This document shows, in pieces, positions 46,150 through 58,144 of a DNA stretch of 64,000 bases. Positions within the stretch are counted from its first letter, which is position 1, and every line of letters starts with the position of its first letter. This DNA is from Medicago truncatula (lineage: Eukaryota; Streptophyta; Magnoliopsida; Fabales; Fabaceae), in contig NC_053043.1 of NCBI RefSeq assembly GCF_003473485.1, positions 29,984,576 to 30,048,575 on the forward strand, given 5' to 3'. The position numbers and the translations under genes were made by a program. The notes beneath the pieces were generated by a model. The model was not told the origin of the DNA. It did no database searches and was given only the letters and a program-made list of their open reading frames with translations.

Positions 46150-46800
46150 AGCACTTATGAAAGTAACAAATCTTTAGAAGAGCAGAGTGTGCCCTGAGAT
46201 TCCTCATTTCTTTTGAAAGAAACTGAAAAATAGTTACAAACTGTGTACACCCAGATATTATTATATAGATCTAGCTACTCTAACTAACTCTGATAAAAAA
46301 ACCCTACTCTAACTAATTTGTACTTCAAGACTAACTAAAAACTAGAATTCTTAACCGAATTAACAATAGATTACAACTCATATAACTAAATCTAGTAACT
46401 TAATTAGTGAATCCATAATACTGTTTTCTCAAATATTTGCTCTCAAACTTTCATAAAAAATATCTCTCAGACAGTAAAATAAGCCGATCAAGAGTTACAA
46501 TCCAATTTAAAAAAACGCTCATTAAGCCGTAACTCCTATAGAGTTCGATCAAATTACGATCAGATAAATCCGAAAGACTTATGAGCAATTCATGTGGCGC
46601 ATAAAGAAACTTCTCCATTTGTTATGGTCCAAATATGTTAAGCACTAAACTCAAATTACATTAAATATTTTAAGTGATGAGTCATGCTTTTTAAAAAGAT
46701 TTAGATAAATCTTTAGGATGATGAGTATGCAAATATATATCTTTTATAAAGGACATTAATGAATGTAATAATTATCATTACATCTTTGAAAACAAATTGA
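46150..46800. other. AT-rich intergenic DNA upstream of the TOM9-like gene
   Basis: No gene recognised. A TATA-like ttttataaagg at about 46741-46751 lies some 90 bases before the TOM9-like start codon and could be its TATA box. Confidence 0.4.
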
Positions 46801-46839
46801 CTCATTCATTCTCTAACCAAAGAGCAATCACAAGTCACA

Positions 46840-47088
46840 ATGCCTAGTAGGCATAGTTTCAGCATTGAAGTCAAATTCAAGGTACCTAAGTTTTCCTTTT
46901 CCGATATCAAGGAAATGGCCTCCAACTCCGTCGTCACGGCGAAGAAGCTCTTCCACCGCACCAGCACCGCTGCGTGGGTCGGCGGAATCAGTTTCATGGT
47001 GCTTGTGCTTCCCCTCATCATGGCCTTAGATCGTGAACAGAAGATGTTGAATCAGCTCGAATCTCAAGTCTCAACAACCAACATTTAG
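46840..47088 (+). CDS. TOM9: Mitochondrial import receptor subunit TOM9/TOM22-like
   Basis: A single exon of 82 codons. The N-terminal half is basic and hydrophilic. The core AKKLFHRTSTAAWVGG is followed by one membrane segment ISFMVLVLPLIMAL (about residues 53-66) and DREQKM. This matches plant TOM9-2 (SKKLLRSTGKAAW...LVVPLIIEMDRE), the short plant form of TOM22 that lacks the acidic receptor domain. The protein is anchored in the outer mitochondrial membrane with a short C-terminal tail in the intermembrane space, and helps hold the TOM translocase together. Arabidopsis TOM9 proteins are about 95 residues, so the length fits. Codon use is richer in C at third positions than the surroundings, as for a conserved gene. 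It is intronless like its Arabidopsis counterparts, as far as I recall. Confidence 0.8.
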   Translation: MPSRHSFSIEVKFKVPKFSFSDIKEMASNSVVTAKKLFHRTSTAAWVGGISFMVLVLPLIMALDREQKMLNQLESQVSTTNI

Positions 47089-47457
47089 GGAAGAAGATCA
47101 TGAATCAGCTTGCATGTTCTTAATTTCTTCTATCAAATTTCATAGCTGTTATGTTTTTAGGTTTTAGTATTTTACCACGGAAATGCAATAGGTTGCATGT
47201 TATCAATGAAATAGATAAATTGTTGGTTCAATTCTGTTTTCCCCTGTTACCTGTTTGATGAAATGTTTGATTCTATTCTATCATTTTATTTTTTTCAGTT
47301 GGTATGTGTTTAAGAAGGAAAGTGATTATGCACTAATTTTTTTGTTTATGGGTGTTACTCAAATTGGTCTATGGTTAGAGAAATTAAATTGTTGGCCTAG
47401 ATTCAAGTAATGTTATAAATTAAGTAAAAGAATATCACCGTTAAAGTGCCATTGAAG

Positions 47458-47573
47458 AGTCCATTTTCAAGTCCTCGTAAGCTTAGCTCAATTGGTATGG
47501 ACAATGCATAATATATAGCAAAGTACGGGGTTCAAACCCCAGTCACCACAAAAAAAAAAAAGTCCATCTTCAA
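47458..47573 (+). mobile_element. Truncated tRNA-derived SINE
   Basis: The core (47471-47560) has box A-like ttagctcaattggta, box B ggggttcaaacccc and a poly-A tail. Flanks agtccattttcaa (47458-47470) and agtccatcttcaa (47561-47573) differ by one base, giving a 13-bp target duplication. Length about 90 bp. Confidence 0.8.
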
Positions 47574-47615
47574 CCCAATACTAAATATTATACTATTGAT
47601 TTTGTATTACCACTA

Positions 47616-47785
47616 ATTTACAAGTATCTTTTTTTTTTTTTATCAGGTAGCTTAGTGGCTGGAGTTCACACATTTTAAATGTGGAGAAGTGGGGTGTCCG
47701 GGGTTCGAACCCTGGCCCCTGCATATAAAATGCATTTGTCCCTACCAATTGAGCTAAGCTCACGGGGACATTTACAAGTATCTTT
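47616..47785 (-). mobile_element. tRNA-derived SINE with perfect 16-bp target duplication
   Basis: The core 47632-47769 on the minus strand has box A TTAGCTCAATTGGTAGGG, box B GGTTCGAACCCC, and a tail GCTACCTGAT followed by poly-A. atttacaagtatcttt occurs at 47616-47631 and 47770-47785. This is the most complete SINE in the window, in opposite orientation to its neighbour 60 bases away. Confidence 0.9.
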
Positions 47786-47789
47786 CTAT

Positions 47790-49300
47790 GGAGGTACTTG
47801 ATGATTGCAACAATTAATTACATAGTCTACAATAACTTGCAAATAGAAATAACTCGTGTCTGTTGGCATGGATGAACATTATGTTGATGCTAAACACTGC
47901 AATGTAGAAATCATAATCAACTTATCAATGGAGAGAAACTTTAAAGTGTGTCAGACAGGTCAAAAGAAAATACATATTTGGTTAGCATATTCTGAAATGG
48001 CATATTAGAAAATTGAAACTATGATCACAATATTTCCAAAAGTGTTATGTTAATGTGATATTGCAAGAAAATAATGTTAATGTGATATTACCCCAAGAAA
48101 ATAATTTGTAAACTCGTTTGAGTTTAGATAGTTTACTAACCTTGCCTGCTTCGTAAAATCTGGCAAAGAAATGAGTAATCTTGTTGTGAAATGAGGAAGA
48201 TGAACTGTTTTGAAAGAGGAGAAAATAAAGAGAGGTGTTTTAAGAAAAAATATATCAAAATAAAAGCTAAATGCAAAATATATTAAAAATCAAACCAGTT
48301 AAGCACAAGATGTGCCTAATGGAAAACTGTGTACAACGTCAAAGTAACAAACACGGGAAAGACAGAAACCACAATTACAAAATGGTGTAACTTATACAAA
48401 GAGACGGCATAGACCATCAATAATGAAAATCAAAAGCAAAACCCGATTTATTTGTCTTTAGCCACCACCAAAAATGAAGTTTAATACTATCGAGAAGTTG
48501 ATATTTAGGGCCAAACTTATTTAAGATGAAGAAACAAGTGTTTATCATTAAACCTCTTAAGCTAACTGAGATTTAATATTAACCATTAAATTGGTCTATC
48601 GTTTATCATTTCACTTTTTATTTATAATCTATTTTTATAATAAAAGATAAAGTGAAATAAAATGATTTTTATATAAGTTTATCTTGTCTCTACAAATGTG
48701 CATTGAGGTAGCATAATTGATCATCTATTTTTTTTAGTGGCAAACACCACGTGAAACTAACACACACAAATATAATGTCTTAAGATCAAATTCAAATAAA
48801 AATATTCAGTCTAAACTATATCTAACAGACGAGTCCATCACCCGTTACTTGACCATAGACTTATATACAATACCATAAAGAGGTTTTTTTTTTTCTTTCT
48901 TTCAACCGTTCAAAATCAATGGTGACAAATATAGTCTACTTAATTATAAGTTATTGATGTCGAAAACACATCATCATTGTTGTGTTATCCTTGATGGATT
49001 CCATCCTTGATTAATCTAATACCTTCTCTAAATATAGAATTTTGTTGGCTAAATTATAATAATTTAGAAAGTTTGTAGTAATTATAAATTTGTTACAATT
49101 ATAATTATACTGAATTTTCAAGTTTATTATTTAGGAGAAAAAATTATTTATTGTCCTATCATAATATATGCTGGTTACTATTTGGATGAGCTACTTTAAC
49201 TTCTCTAAAAAAAATATATATGTTGGTTACTAAAAAAATGTACAACAATTAAGGATACTGTAAAAAAAATGTAAGTTTAGATGAAATTTTAAAGTAAATC
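47790..49300. other. Intergenic AT-rich DNA
   Basis: No gene, RNA or clear repeat recognised on either strand. Confidence 0.4.
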
Positions 49301-49319
49301 ATATAAAAAGGATAGGGAA

Positions 49320-49489
49320 AACATTTGTGTGAGGGATAACCTTTGTGTAATCAACCACAGTTGGTTGAACAGGGTAATCACTCTACTAGTTCTACCACCG
49401 CATGTGGCATTTATTTTAAAAAAAATTCTCTCTCCCGCTCCTCACACCCCTTTCTCTCTGTTCTCTGTTCTCTCTCGGCCTACTATGAT

Positions 49490-49524
<35 letters not shown>

Positions 49525-50160
49525 AATCTTTATCTTATTTTCTCTCTTCTCCCTCCCTCGGTCTCTAAGACCTCTACTTTCTCACATCTTTTCTGGATGC
49601 CTTTCGTCACTGTCTCATATTTTTTACATCTTTAAGGATGTTGTTGTTTTTGGGTTTTGTTTAAAAAGGTTGTTGATGTTGTGTTTTGGAGAAGAGTGTG
49701 AGGTAGAGAGAATATACACGAAGGAGAGAGAGCTTGAGGACAACGACGACGGTGGTGAGAGATGACAACAATGATGTTTATCTGAGAGCGACAGTGGTGT
49801 TGGTAGTGAGATTTGAGGTCGGTACGACGACGACAATGATGAGATATGAGAGTCTGAATGACGACGGCAATTGTGAGATATGATGGTCGAGACAATGGCA
49901 ATGATGGTTAGATCCGAGGGCGACAATGACGGTGAAATTTGAGGTTGAGGGCGATGGTGGGTGGTGCGGGTGGTGGTGGCTGATGAGAGAGAAGAAAGAG
50001 AGAAAAAAGAGGGCGAGAAAGTTGTTGATTGTGTTGGACAAAATTGTCCCTTACTGTTTTTAAAGGAAAAATTGCCCCATTGTAATTAATAAAAAATGCC
50101 GCATAGGAGGGTAGAGAACGAGGGTATACCACATGGGAATGTCTATGTATCACTACTCTT
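49320..50160. repeat. Unclassified repeat region with (TC)n tract
   Basis: A (TC)n microsatellite lies at about 49490-49525. It is followed by a purine-rich stretch with repeated gacgacg/gatgg/gagagagat words (49740-50000), giving long but compositional open frames on the minus strand. These frames look low-complexity (Ser/His/Pro-rich) and I do not consider them genes. The word gtgagggataac at 49329 recurs at 61437. Confidence 0.45.
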
Positions 50161-50444
50161 CCAAATTATTTAAACAAAGAACTTCTACACGACCCTACTC
50201 CTAATCGTGTAATGATATAAAATACTCATTTATTGTTGTAAATCATAATTACTTTATCTGGTCATATTTATAAGAGAAATTTAAATCAATAAAAGTTAAT
50301 GTTTCTGATCCAAATTTTGAACTAAATACATAAAGTTTTGTTGACTCAAATGTTTCTTATAAATAAGACCAGATATAGTATCATTTTGATCTCTCTGTCT
50401 CTTCTAACTCATCTTACCTTATTAATTCCTTCGTCCACACTCTA

Positions 50445-50829
50445 TATACTCCATATGTCCCAAATTATAAGGAAAAAAAAAAACATTTCATACTTATTAA
50501 GAAAACTAAAACATAATAATTTAGAATATAACTTTTTATGTTCATCTTGGAATAAGCTTCATAGGAAGTTGCAAAAATAATTTTCATTGATTATGGAGAA
50601 AATATGAGGGAGAGAAGATTGAATTCAATTTACATTTAATTTTATAAGAATAAACAAAAGTGTGTTTTGAAAAAGATGATTTTTATTTTTTAAAACAACA
50701 TCATTAAATAAGTTAAAAGATGTTTTTTTTTCTTTTCTTATAATTTGGGACAAAGAAATTGATTTTTTTTTTTTTGGTACAAAAAGAAATTGAATTTTAT
50801 TTGCTTATTATATGGACTGAGGGAGTGCA
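50445..50829. mobile_element. Stowaway/mariner-like MITE, enlarged
   Basis: Left arm tactccatatgtcccaaattataagg and right arm words cttataatttgggaca and ggactgagggagt form interrupted inverted repeats. A T-rich insertion splits the right arm near 50760. There is no coding capacity. Confidence 0.5.
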
Positions 50830-51720
50830 TATATAACTATATGAACTTCATTGTGATTTTCTGATCATTATCTCACCTTCTATTAAAGCATGTGTTGGGA
50901 CATATAAGTATGATAGTGTGTGAAATGAAAAATCCTAGAAATTCCACAAGGATGAGATTATAAAAAATATTAGTGTAGTGGAAGTAGTCTGTTTGGGATG
51001 AACCCTAAGGAGTATCTAGTTTAATAAATGGAAGACAATATAATCAATATGACAACCACAAATGTGTGCCTACCGCCGACTCGACTTGCTCTGGGCGCAA
51101 AAGTGTATTTTTTTTTTGTGAAACTTAAATTTTTTTGTTTTAATATACGTCACACTTTTGTATACGTCAACTTGAGTTCAACACACGTCTTCACGTGTCA
51201 TGCACACACTCGTTTGTGCTCTCCATTTTTCATTGGTCGTTTCCGAGTCATCTTTTTTTTTCTTGGTTTTCATATAATATAAAGGGTGCTTGAGTCTGAT
51301 TCCAATTCACACTAAAACTCAGCATTTTTGAGATTTCTCTCTTCTCCCTCTTCTGCTTGAGGCACTTTTGCCGCTTCTCCTTGAAGCGGGAGTTTTTAGC
51401 CTCTTTTTACGTCTTACTAAACCTTGACTTTGTCTAAGATCCAAGACTCACATACTTGGTAAACTAGAAAAGGAATCAACTTTTTATCGCTCGGCTGTCC
51501 TAGCTTACGCCTAACCTTCTATTGTTGGGATTTTTTTTTTGTTTAAACCTTAATTATCTATCTCTCAATGTTGGCTAACAGACTAAATATTATAGGTGTA
51601 AACAAAATCATTAATCATTAATTTCAAAACATAATAAATATACATTTTTTTTTAAAGATAATAAGTATACATTTAATATCCCCTAAAAAAACTATATGTA
51701 TTTAACATAACATGCACTTT
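50830..51720. other. Intergenic DNA, possible lost promoter
   Basis: tataaagg near 51278 followed by C/T-rich DNA looks like a core promoter and leader, but no protein-coding frame with a known domain follows in either direction. Confidence 0.3.
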
Positions 51721-51721
51721 A

Positions 51722-52950
51722 GGGCTCCGTTTTCGGTAGGAGACCTGAATAGGTCACCTACCGTAGGAGACATGGCTATTTTTATTTTTTTTGGCAAAAT
51801 AAATATGAACTATTGGATAAAAGTAAATTAACTTTGGATCAAAATGCTTACTATATACCTCCCACACCGAATTACTTTCTTTTATTCTAAATTACTCTTC
51901 TCTTTACTTCTAAATTACTCTTCTCTTTTATTCTAAAAAAAAAAAAAACAGTCATGTCTCCTACCGTCATGTCTCCATCATTATCATCGTCGTCCATAAC
52001 ATCATCATGGTTAGACTTAGAGACATAATCTCGGCGCCGTTTATGGTAGGAGACTTGAATAGGTCTCCCACGGGAGGAGAAATTAAAAAAGACTGATTTT
52101 TTTTTTTTTTTTTTTATAACAAAAATGACATGTGTTGCGGTTAGATTGACGAAGAACACGATCTTACCATAATCCTTCTACACTATTTTTTTTTCATTTG
52201 GTAGATCTAAGAGAGAGACGTGTACTATAGCAACTCCATTGTTGTTGCTGCACTTTCTGTTGATTGCTATACCTCCAACACAAATCGTCGTTTTTTTTTC
52301 AACACCAACACATCTTTTTTTGTTCTTTTTATTATATTTTCATTCGTAATTTTTCATTGACCAGTTTGTGTTCACATCTGAACTTAAACACCATCCCTCT
52401 CCAGATCTGAGTTCTGTGAGATTTTCCATTCCGATTTTGATTGTTTTGTTGTGTAACATTTGGTCTGGCGACGGATTTAATCACTTTCATCTGAGTTTAG
52501 TGATGAATATGTGAACTTTGGGTTGAATGAATTGAATAATTGAGAAATCAATATTTTCTGCAATTTTGTTTTCAGGTGAATTAGATTAAATGAAATTTGA
52601 GTTTAATGAATGTTGTTTTCTGCAACTTTGGGTTGAATGGATTGGATTAAGATTTCCAAAAATTCGTCGTTGTTGTTGTGATTTTCCGGCGCATTGTCGT
52701 TGTGATTTTCCGGCGGCGGTGCATCGCGTTGTTGTTGTTGTTGGGCGAGTAAGAGATATGGAGAGGGAAAGAGAAAGATGATGGAACATATTGTGAAAAT
52801 AATCTAATGTTTAAAGAGTATGATAATACTATGATCTTCAAAAGTTTTCAAGCACATCCAATGGTTGACATCAATTTTGTAAAAAAAAAAAAAAAAGTCA
52901 AGTCACCTACGGTAGGAGACCCATTGAGGCCATTTACCGTAGCCTGAGCC
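51722..52950. repeat. Repeats around the word ggtaggagac, possible nested transposon
   Basis: Blocks with cggtaggagacctgaataggtc occur at about 51735-51775 and, diverged, at 52040-52080. A further block tcacctacggtaggagacc lies at 52902-52920, and inverse words (gtctcctaccgtcatgtctcc) at about 51954. The arrangement suggests an element with end repeats, perhaps nested, but I could not fix its borders or class. Confidence 0.45.
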
Positions 52951-53298
52951 TGCACTTAAGTTAAAACACGCGATAACCACTTTTTTTTCTTCTTTCAAAA
53001 GTATAAAAAAAAGTTTTAAAAAAAAATGTAAACTCTTTTTTACCTTTTTTTTTTTTTTTGAAACGTTTGTGTATTACTATTTTTTTCAACGAGGTATATT
53101 TCTATTTCTTCATAGGGGTCTCTGTTTTACGGAAAATAAAAAGTGTGTTCACTCTATTGAATCAACCTAAATAGTAAAAAGTTGTTTACATTTAAGATTA
53201 GAAAGAGAGTAATTTTTAATTTTCAAAGATTTAAAATATTTTAAAAGCGTGTTGACATATTTGTCAATCATATTTTCACGATAAGCCAAAATCGATGT

Positions 53299-53675
53299 TC
53301 TTTTTTAGGCTAAAATATGATTTTAGTCCCTGCAAATATGCCTCGTTTTGGTTTTAGTCACTATAAAAAAAAATTGTTTTTGGTCCCTGCAAAATTTTTT
53401 GTTTTTGAAAATAGTCCCTGACCCCACTTTTGTGATGATTTGCATACGTGGCACATTATAACTGAACCAATTTTGTAGTTTTTGGTCCCTGCAAAATATT
53501 TTGTTTTTAAAAAAGGTCTCTACAAAATTTTTTGTTTTTGAAAATAGTCCATGGATAGACTATTTTCAAAAATAAAAAATTTTGTAGGGATCAAAAACAA
53601 TTTTTTTTTACGGTGACTAAAACCAAAACGAGACATATTTGCAAGGACTAAAACCATATTTTAATCTCTTTTTAA
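53299..53675. mobile_element. Mutator-type MITE, 359 bp
   Basis: 53308-53666, with ends ggctaaaatatgattttagtcc and the complement of gattaaaatatggttttagtcc; the inverted arms exceed 60 bp. Flanking 9-mers tcttttttа-type (53299-53307) and tctttttaa (53667-53675) match at 8 of 9 places, as expected for Mutator elements. This 'tagtccctgcaaa' family is common in legumes. Confidence 0.8.
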
Positions 53676-54726
53676 TGTCTCTACACGAGATTCGGAAGTG
53701 CACGGTGATAATCGATGTTCTTAAAAAATAGAACACGCCATTAATATGTGATATGCAATCTATTTTAATGAGTTTTCTAATACTCCATGTGAACCAAACC
53801 AAGCACGCCATTTTTCGAGTTTTTTCTTATTATAGACTCCCACGTGAAAGATCACCTCATTCAGCTTTTTCTTATTTTGCCAATTTGGTTTCTACACTCA
53901 AATTATTTATCAATTATGCTTTTGGCTGGGTTTTAAAACTTCAACAAGGGATCAATCTGATCAAGGCACTGGTTGAATCAGATTGGTCATTAGTTGAGCT
54001 ACATGATTATTGTAACAGAGATTTGTATTCTCATTTGCTAATCGTAGTGAAAACTTTGTATCAATAATATGATAGTAAAAAAAAAGATGATTGGAAAATG
54101 ACATTAATTGAGAGGGGTGAATATGCAAATAAAAAAAATTGAGAAGTGCAAGCAACACTTTTTTTTTAATATTCATTTTTTTATTAGATGAAACTTATTA
54201 AATATCCATATTTTGAAAATAGGTCTTATATAAACTGGCGAGATCCACTAATTAAAGAAAAATTATATACTCCTTGACTACTTTTCTAGCTCTTCTCCAA
54301 ACAAGAATAACAACAAAGGGCTAACATTAATAATTTGGCATGCGACAATATGGAAGATTTGAAAAGCGAGAAAAATATCATCTTTTCATGAAGACCTCTG
54401 AAGGTGGAACAAATCATTGATGAGATTAAATTAATATCATGGAGGTGGTTTCTTGCTGGGAAAAGGGGGGTCTTGCTTGTATTTTGAATGATTTTTGAAT
54501 CCTCTTATATGTATTAGTATATGTAACTTAAGGATTTTTTTTGGATGAATCAAGTATCCCTTGTACTTATTTTCGACTAGTGCATATATTGAATACTACC
54601 TTTCAAGGTAGTGGAGTACATTGTACACATGACTTATTTTTCACTGGTGTCATGTTGAGTTACTTATCCGTATTCTTTCAAGGTAAATTCTTAACTAATC
54701 TAAATTGGTTAGGTATCGATTCCCTA
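53676..54726. other. Intergenic AT-rich DNA
   Basis: No gene or repeat recognised. Short open frames here lack any domain. Confidence 0.4.
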
Positions 54727-55771
54727 AAGATAAAAGGCTAAATTGTCTTTTTAGTTCCTTAACTATTTATTTGGTATCGGTTTGGTTCCTTAACTATATT
54801 TTAATTTATTTTGGTCCCTTAAATTTATCTCTGTTATCATATTTAGTCTTTTCTGTTAGTTTTAATAGAAGAAACCTTAGGGTTTGTACAACATCATCAA
54901 CAACAGCAAGAAAAAACCCAAAAACTCATAAAATTCATACACAAACCGAGAACTTCATAAACAACACAAAAATCCAAATTTTATAACAAAAACCTTAAAT
55001 AAGAAAATCATTTTTCTATGTATAAGCTAACTTACCTTCTTCCTAATATCCTTTCCATACAAATTCCAAAACTATATCTCTTTCCATACAAATTCCAGAA
55101 CCATATCTCTTTAAAACTCTATCTATTTCCATGCTGCCTTCCCATTATTTATAATTGTACTGTTGTTGCACTTATTTGCTTTAATTCAAACCACAATTTC
55201 ATATTGCTGCATGCCCTTTCTTTTGAATTGAATTTCTAAGACTATGAATCAACACTGTGTCGTGCCCTTTTGATTTGTTGTGGTTGTCGTGGCTATTTTG
55301 TTTCAATGAGTTGGTTTTTTATGAAGGATTGGGGATGATGAGTTTAGATCCAAAAATGAGTTTTTTTTTAAGGAATGATGATGATGTGTTTAGATCTGAA
55401 AATGAGTTTTTGTGAAGGATTGGTGGTGGTGATGATAGATTAGATTGAATTTTTGAATTGGATCCAAAAATGGTTTCTGGATTTGTATTTGTTGAACAAG
55501 AAATGATGATGATGAAGAGATGTTGATTTGTTTTGCTGAGTTTTTTTTTATGAAGGTTGATGAAAGTGGATGAGGAAGATGATGAAGAAGTTGAATGCAG
55601 ATGATGATTGTATAAACCCTAATTTTTTATTAATAAAATTAACGGAAATGTCTAAAATTAGTAACAAAGAGAAATTTAAGGGACCAAAATAAATCAAATT
55701 TTAGTTAGGGGACCAAACCGATACTAATTAAATAGTTCAGGGACCAAAAAGACAATTTAGCCAAGATAAAA
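54727..55771. mobile_element. Non-autonomous Mutator-type element, 1,027 bp, with perfect 9-bp target duplication
   Basis: The element spans 54736-55762. The ends ggctaaattgtctttttagttcc and their inverted copy form arms of roughly 110-130 bp (words ttaactatttaattggtatcggt and ggtcccttaaattt pair with the right side). Both flanks are AAGATAAAA (54727-54735, 55763-55771), the 9-bp duplication of the Mutator superfamily. About 750 bp of interior have no transposase. The interior holds gatgatgatg-type repeats and short frames that I cannot place, so it may be captured host DNA or filler. Confidence 0.88.
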
Positions 55772-55841
55772 TTTATTTAAAATTTGATTTAATTTTTAAA
55801 TAAATTAATATAAAAATATGGGATTTAATTGAATAATTATA

Positions 55842-55987
55842 CACCTTCCGATCACTAATATAAACAAAAGTTTGATTTTTAAATTCATTCATTAAATGAC
55901 TGTATATAGTCTTTATTATAGACTACATACGTCATTTAATGAACGAATCTAAAAATCAAATTTTTACTTATATTAGTGATCGGAGGG
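55842..55987. mobile_element. Stowaway-type MITE, 146 bp
   Basis: Inverted arms caccttccgatcactaatata and tatattagtgatcggaggg enclose a paired interior (ttcattcattaaatgac / gtcatttaatgaacgaat). TA stands on both sides. The interior resembles the MITE at 25809-25955, so they belong to one family. Confidence 0.85.
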
Positions 55988-56199
55988 TATATGATATATG
56001 TACATATCTAACCACACTTCAAGGTAAATCATTCTAAATTGTACAATTATTTTAGGGGAATTTTAAATTGTACTATGCCTAACGCGTGGTTTTCAATTCG
56101 TATTATAATACTGTGGAGTAGTCAATAATATGCAACGGTTCATGAAAGGAGAAATATACAAAACAATAATTAATTAAAATGGAACGTGACAAATTTACC

Positions 56200-56208
56200 T
56201 ATAAAAAG
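56200..56208 (+). promoter_or_regulatory. TATA box of the O-methyltransferase gene
   Basis: ctataaaaag lies about 90 bases before the ATG at 56293, with an A/C-rich leader in between, a typical plant core promoter spacing. Confidence 0.6.
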
Positions 56209-56292
56209 AAGTAGCACTAAATTGAGGGAAAGCAAACACACACACTCCATCAAAGCATAGCAATAAGCCAAAAAACAAACAAAGATACAAAC

Positions 56293-58141
56293 ATGAGTTC
56301 CTATACCAATGGCAATGGGAAAGTGAACAATGGTGACAGTAGTGATACACTCTCTGCTATGGTGTTAGGTTCTGTTATGGTTCTTCCTGCAGTTCTTAAT
56401 GCTGCAATTGAACTCAAATTATTTGATATCATTGCTACCAGCAATGATGGATTTATGTCTGTCTTTGAAATTGCTTCAAACTTACCAAATCAACACTCCG
56501 ACTTACCAAATAGACTCGATCGTGTTTTGTGCGTGCTTGCTAGCTACTCTCTTCTTTCTGTTTCCAATCGCACCAACGACGATGGTACTACTTTGAGAGT
56601 TTATGGGGTCACTTCTTCTGGCAAATACTTTATTGATGATGAAAATGATGGTGGTTATTTGGGCTCATTCACACCATTTACTTGTCACAAGGCTTTGTTT
56701 GGAATGTGGTAAGTATTTCTAATTGATTAATTTGCATGAAATCTTGATCTATATGTTGTTAATAGTCCATGCAAAAATGTTGATATATAAAAAAAATGAA
56801 ATTTGTATTGTAGGTCTAATTTCAAGGAAGTAATAGTGAATGAGGAAATTGACCTATTCAAGAAAGTTAATGGGATATCTATGTATGAGTACTTTGGAAA
56901 AGATTCACAAATAAACAAAATATTTAACAAATCAATGACTGATACATGCAATGTTGAGATTAGAAAAATCGTTGAAGAATACAAAGGTCTTGAGGGAGTA
57001 TCAACTATGGTTGATGTAGGAGGTGGCAGTGGACAAAGTCTCAAAACTATTATTGCCAAATATCCATCAATAAAGGGAATCAATTTTGATCTTCCTCAAG
57101 TCATTGAAAATGCACCACCTACTCCAGGTAACCTATTTCTCTTGTGATTACTTCTATATTTTGAACTTTCTTAAGAGTTTAGATAAATAAAAGGCTTAAT
57201 AGCAGTTTTTATCCCCTAAGTATCAGAAAGTTGCGATTTTGGTCTCCAACAAAATAAAATATAATCCAGCCCTATAAGTATTGTCTTTTTTGCAGTTTTG
57301 GCCCCTCAGGTGTATTAAAAAATTGACCTGGGGCCAAAACTGCAAAAAGGACAGTATTTAGGAGGCTGGATTGTATTTTATTTTGTTAGGGGGCCAAAAT
57401 TGCAACTTCTTAATACTTAGGGAGCCAAAACTGCTATTAAACCTAAATTAAACTATAAGTTTTCAAGAGTATTAATTGAAAATTACCAAATTTCAATTAG
57501 GGATCCAACATATTGGAGGAAGCATGTTTGAAAGTGTTCCACAAGGAGATGCCATACTACTTAAGGTTAGTGTGTATAATAAATAAGATATTCTATCAAC
57601 ACACTCTTCTAATTGTCGTTTATATTCAAATGAATCTCACTAAATCACGTGGTTCCCACGTAAAATTAATAGGATTCATTTATATTTCAACCAAATCGTG
57701 TGTCTCCTAAAAAGTGTGTTGATAAAATCATCTAGTATATAAAATACTTATTCACTCCAATTATAAAAATAACTTCATTTATTATGTATAAGAAATATAG
57801 TGCTTACAAAATTATTTTGTATTGAATCTCTCTCATTCTTTTAGAGTGTATGCCATAACTGGTCGGATGAACAATGCATACAAATTTTAAGCAATTGTCA
57901 CAAAGCTTTACCACCAAATGGGAAGGTCATTATCATCGAACTCGCAAAACCAGATGTTCCAGAACCAACAGACGCATCTCGATTCATTTATGGTATGGAT
58001 AACATCATGTTTCTCACGGTTGGTGGAAAGGAAAGAACTCTGAAAGAATATGAAAGTTTGGGTAAACGATCTGGATTTGTTAAGTTTCAAGCTGCTTGTC
58101 GTGTTTTCTCCATTCTCGAAGTGATGGAACTTTACAAATAA
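56293..58141 (+). CDS. Class II O-methyltransferase, isoliquiritigenin 2'-O-methyltransferase-like
   Basis: Four exons with GT-AG borders: 56293-56708, 56814-57127, 57501-57565, 57845-58141, joining in phase to 363 residues. The N-terminal dimerisation domain has LSAMVLGSVMVLPAVLNAAI and SDLPNRLDRVL. The SAM-binding loop VDVGGGSG is at 205-212, followed by KGINFDLPQVIENAPP. The catalytic His is at about 269 in SVCHNWSDEQC, followed by LSNCHKALPPNGKVIIIE and the C-terminal FQAACRVFSILEVMELYK. These match Medicago chalcone OMT (ChOMT), which methylates the 2'-hydroxyl of isoliquiritigenin, and the wider COMT family. The substrate cannot be read from sequence alone; another phenylpropanoid is possible. 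All catalytic residues seen are intact. The short third exon and a MITE in intron 2 are notable. Confidence 0.9.
57184..57452. mobile_element. Mutator-type MITE in OMT intron 2, 251 bp
   Basis: 57193-57443, with ends ggcttaatagcagtttt and the inverted ctgctattaaacc. The arms pair almost along their whole length, through gcagttttggcccc and ggggccaaaactgc in the middle. Flanks taaataaaa and taaattaaa (9 bp, one mismatch) support Mutator-type insertion. Splice sites are untouched. Confidence 0.85.
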
Positions 58142-58144
58142 TTA

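Noticed and set aside
49624-50153. Overlapping minus-strand open frames rich in Ser, His and Pro
   Set aside because: Several frames are open at once because of the purine-rich repeat composition; no domain, splice site or homology.
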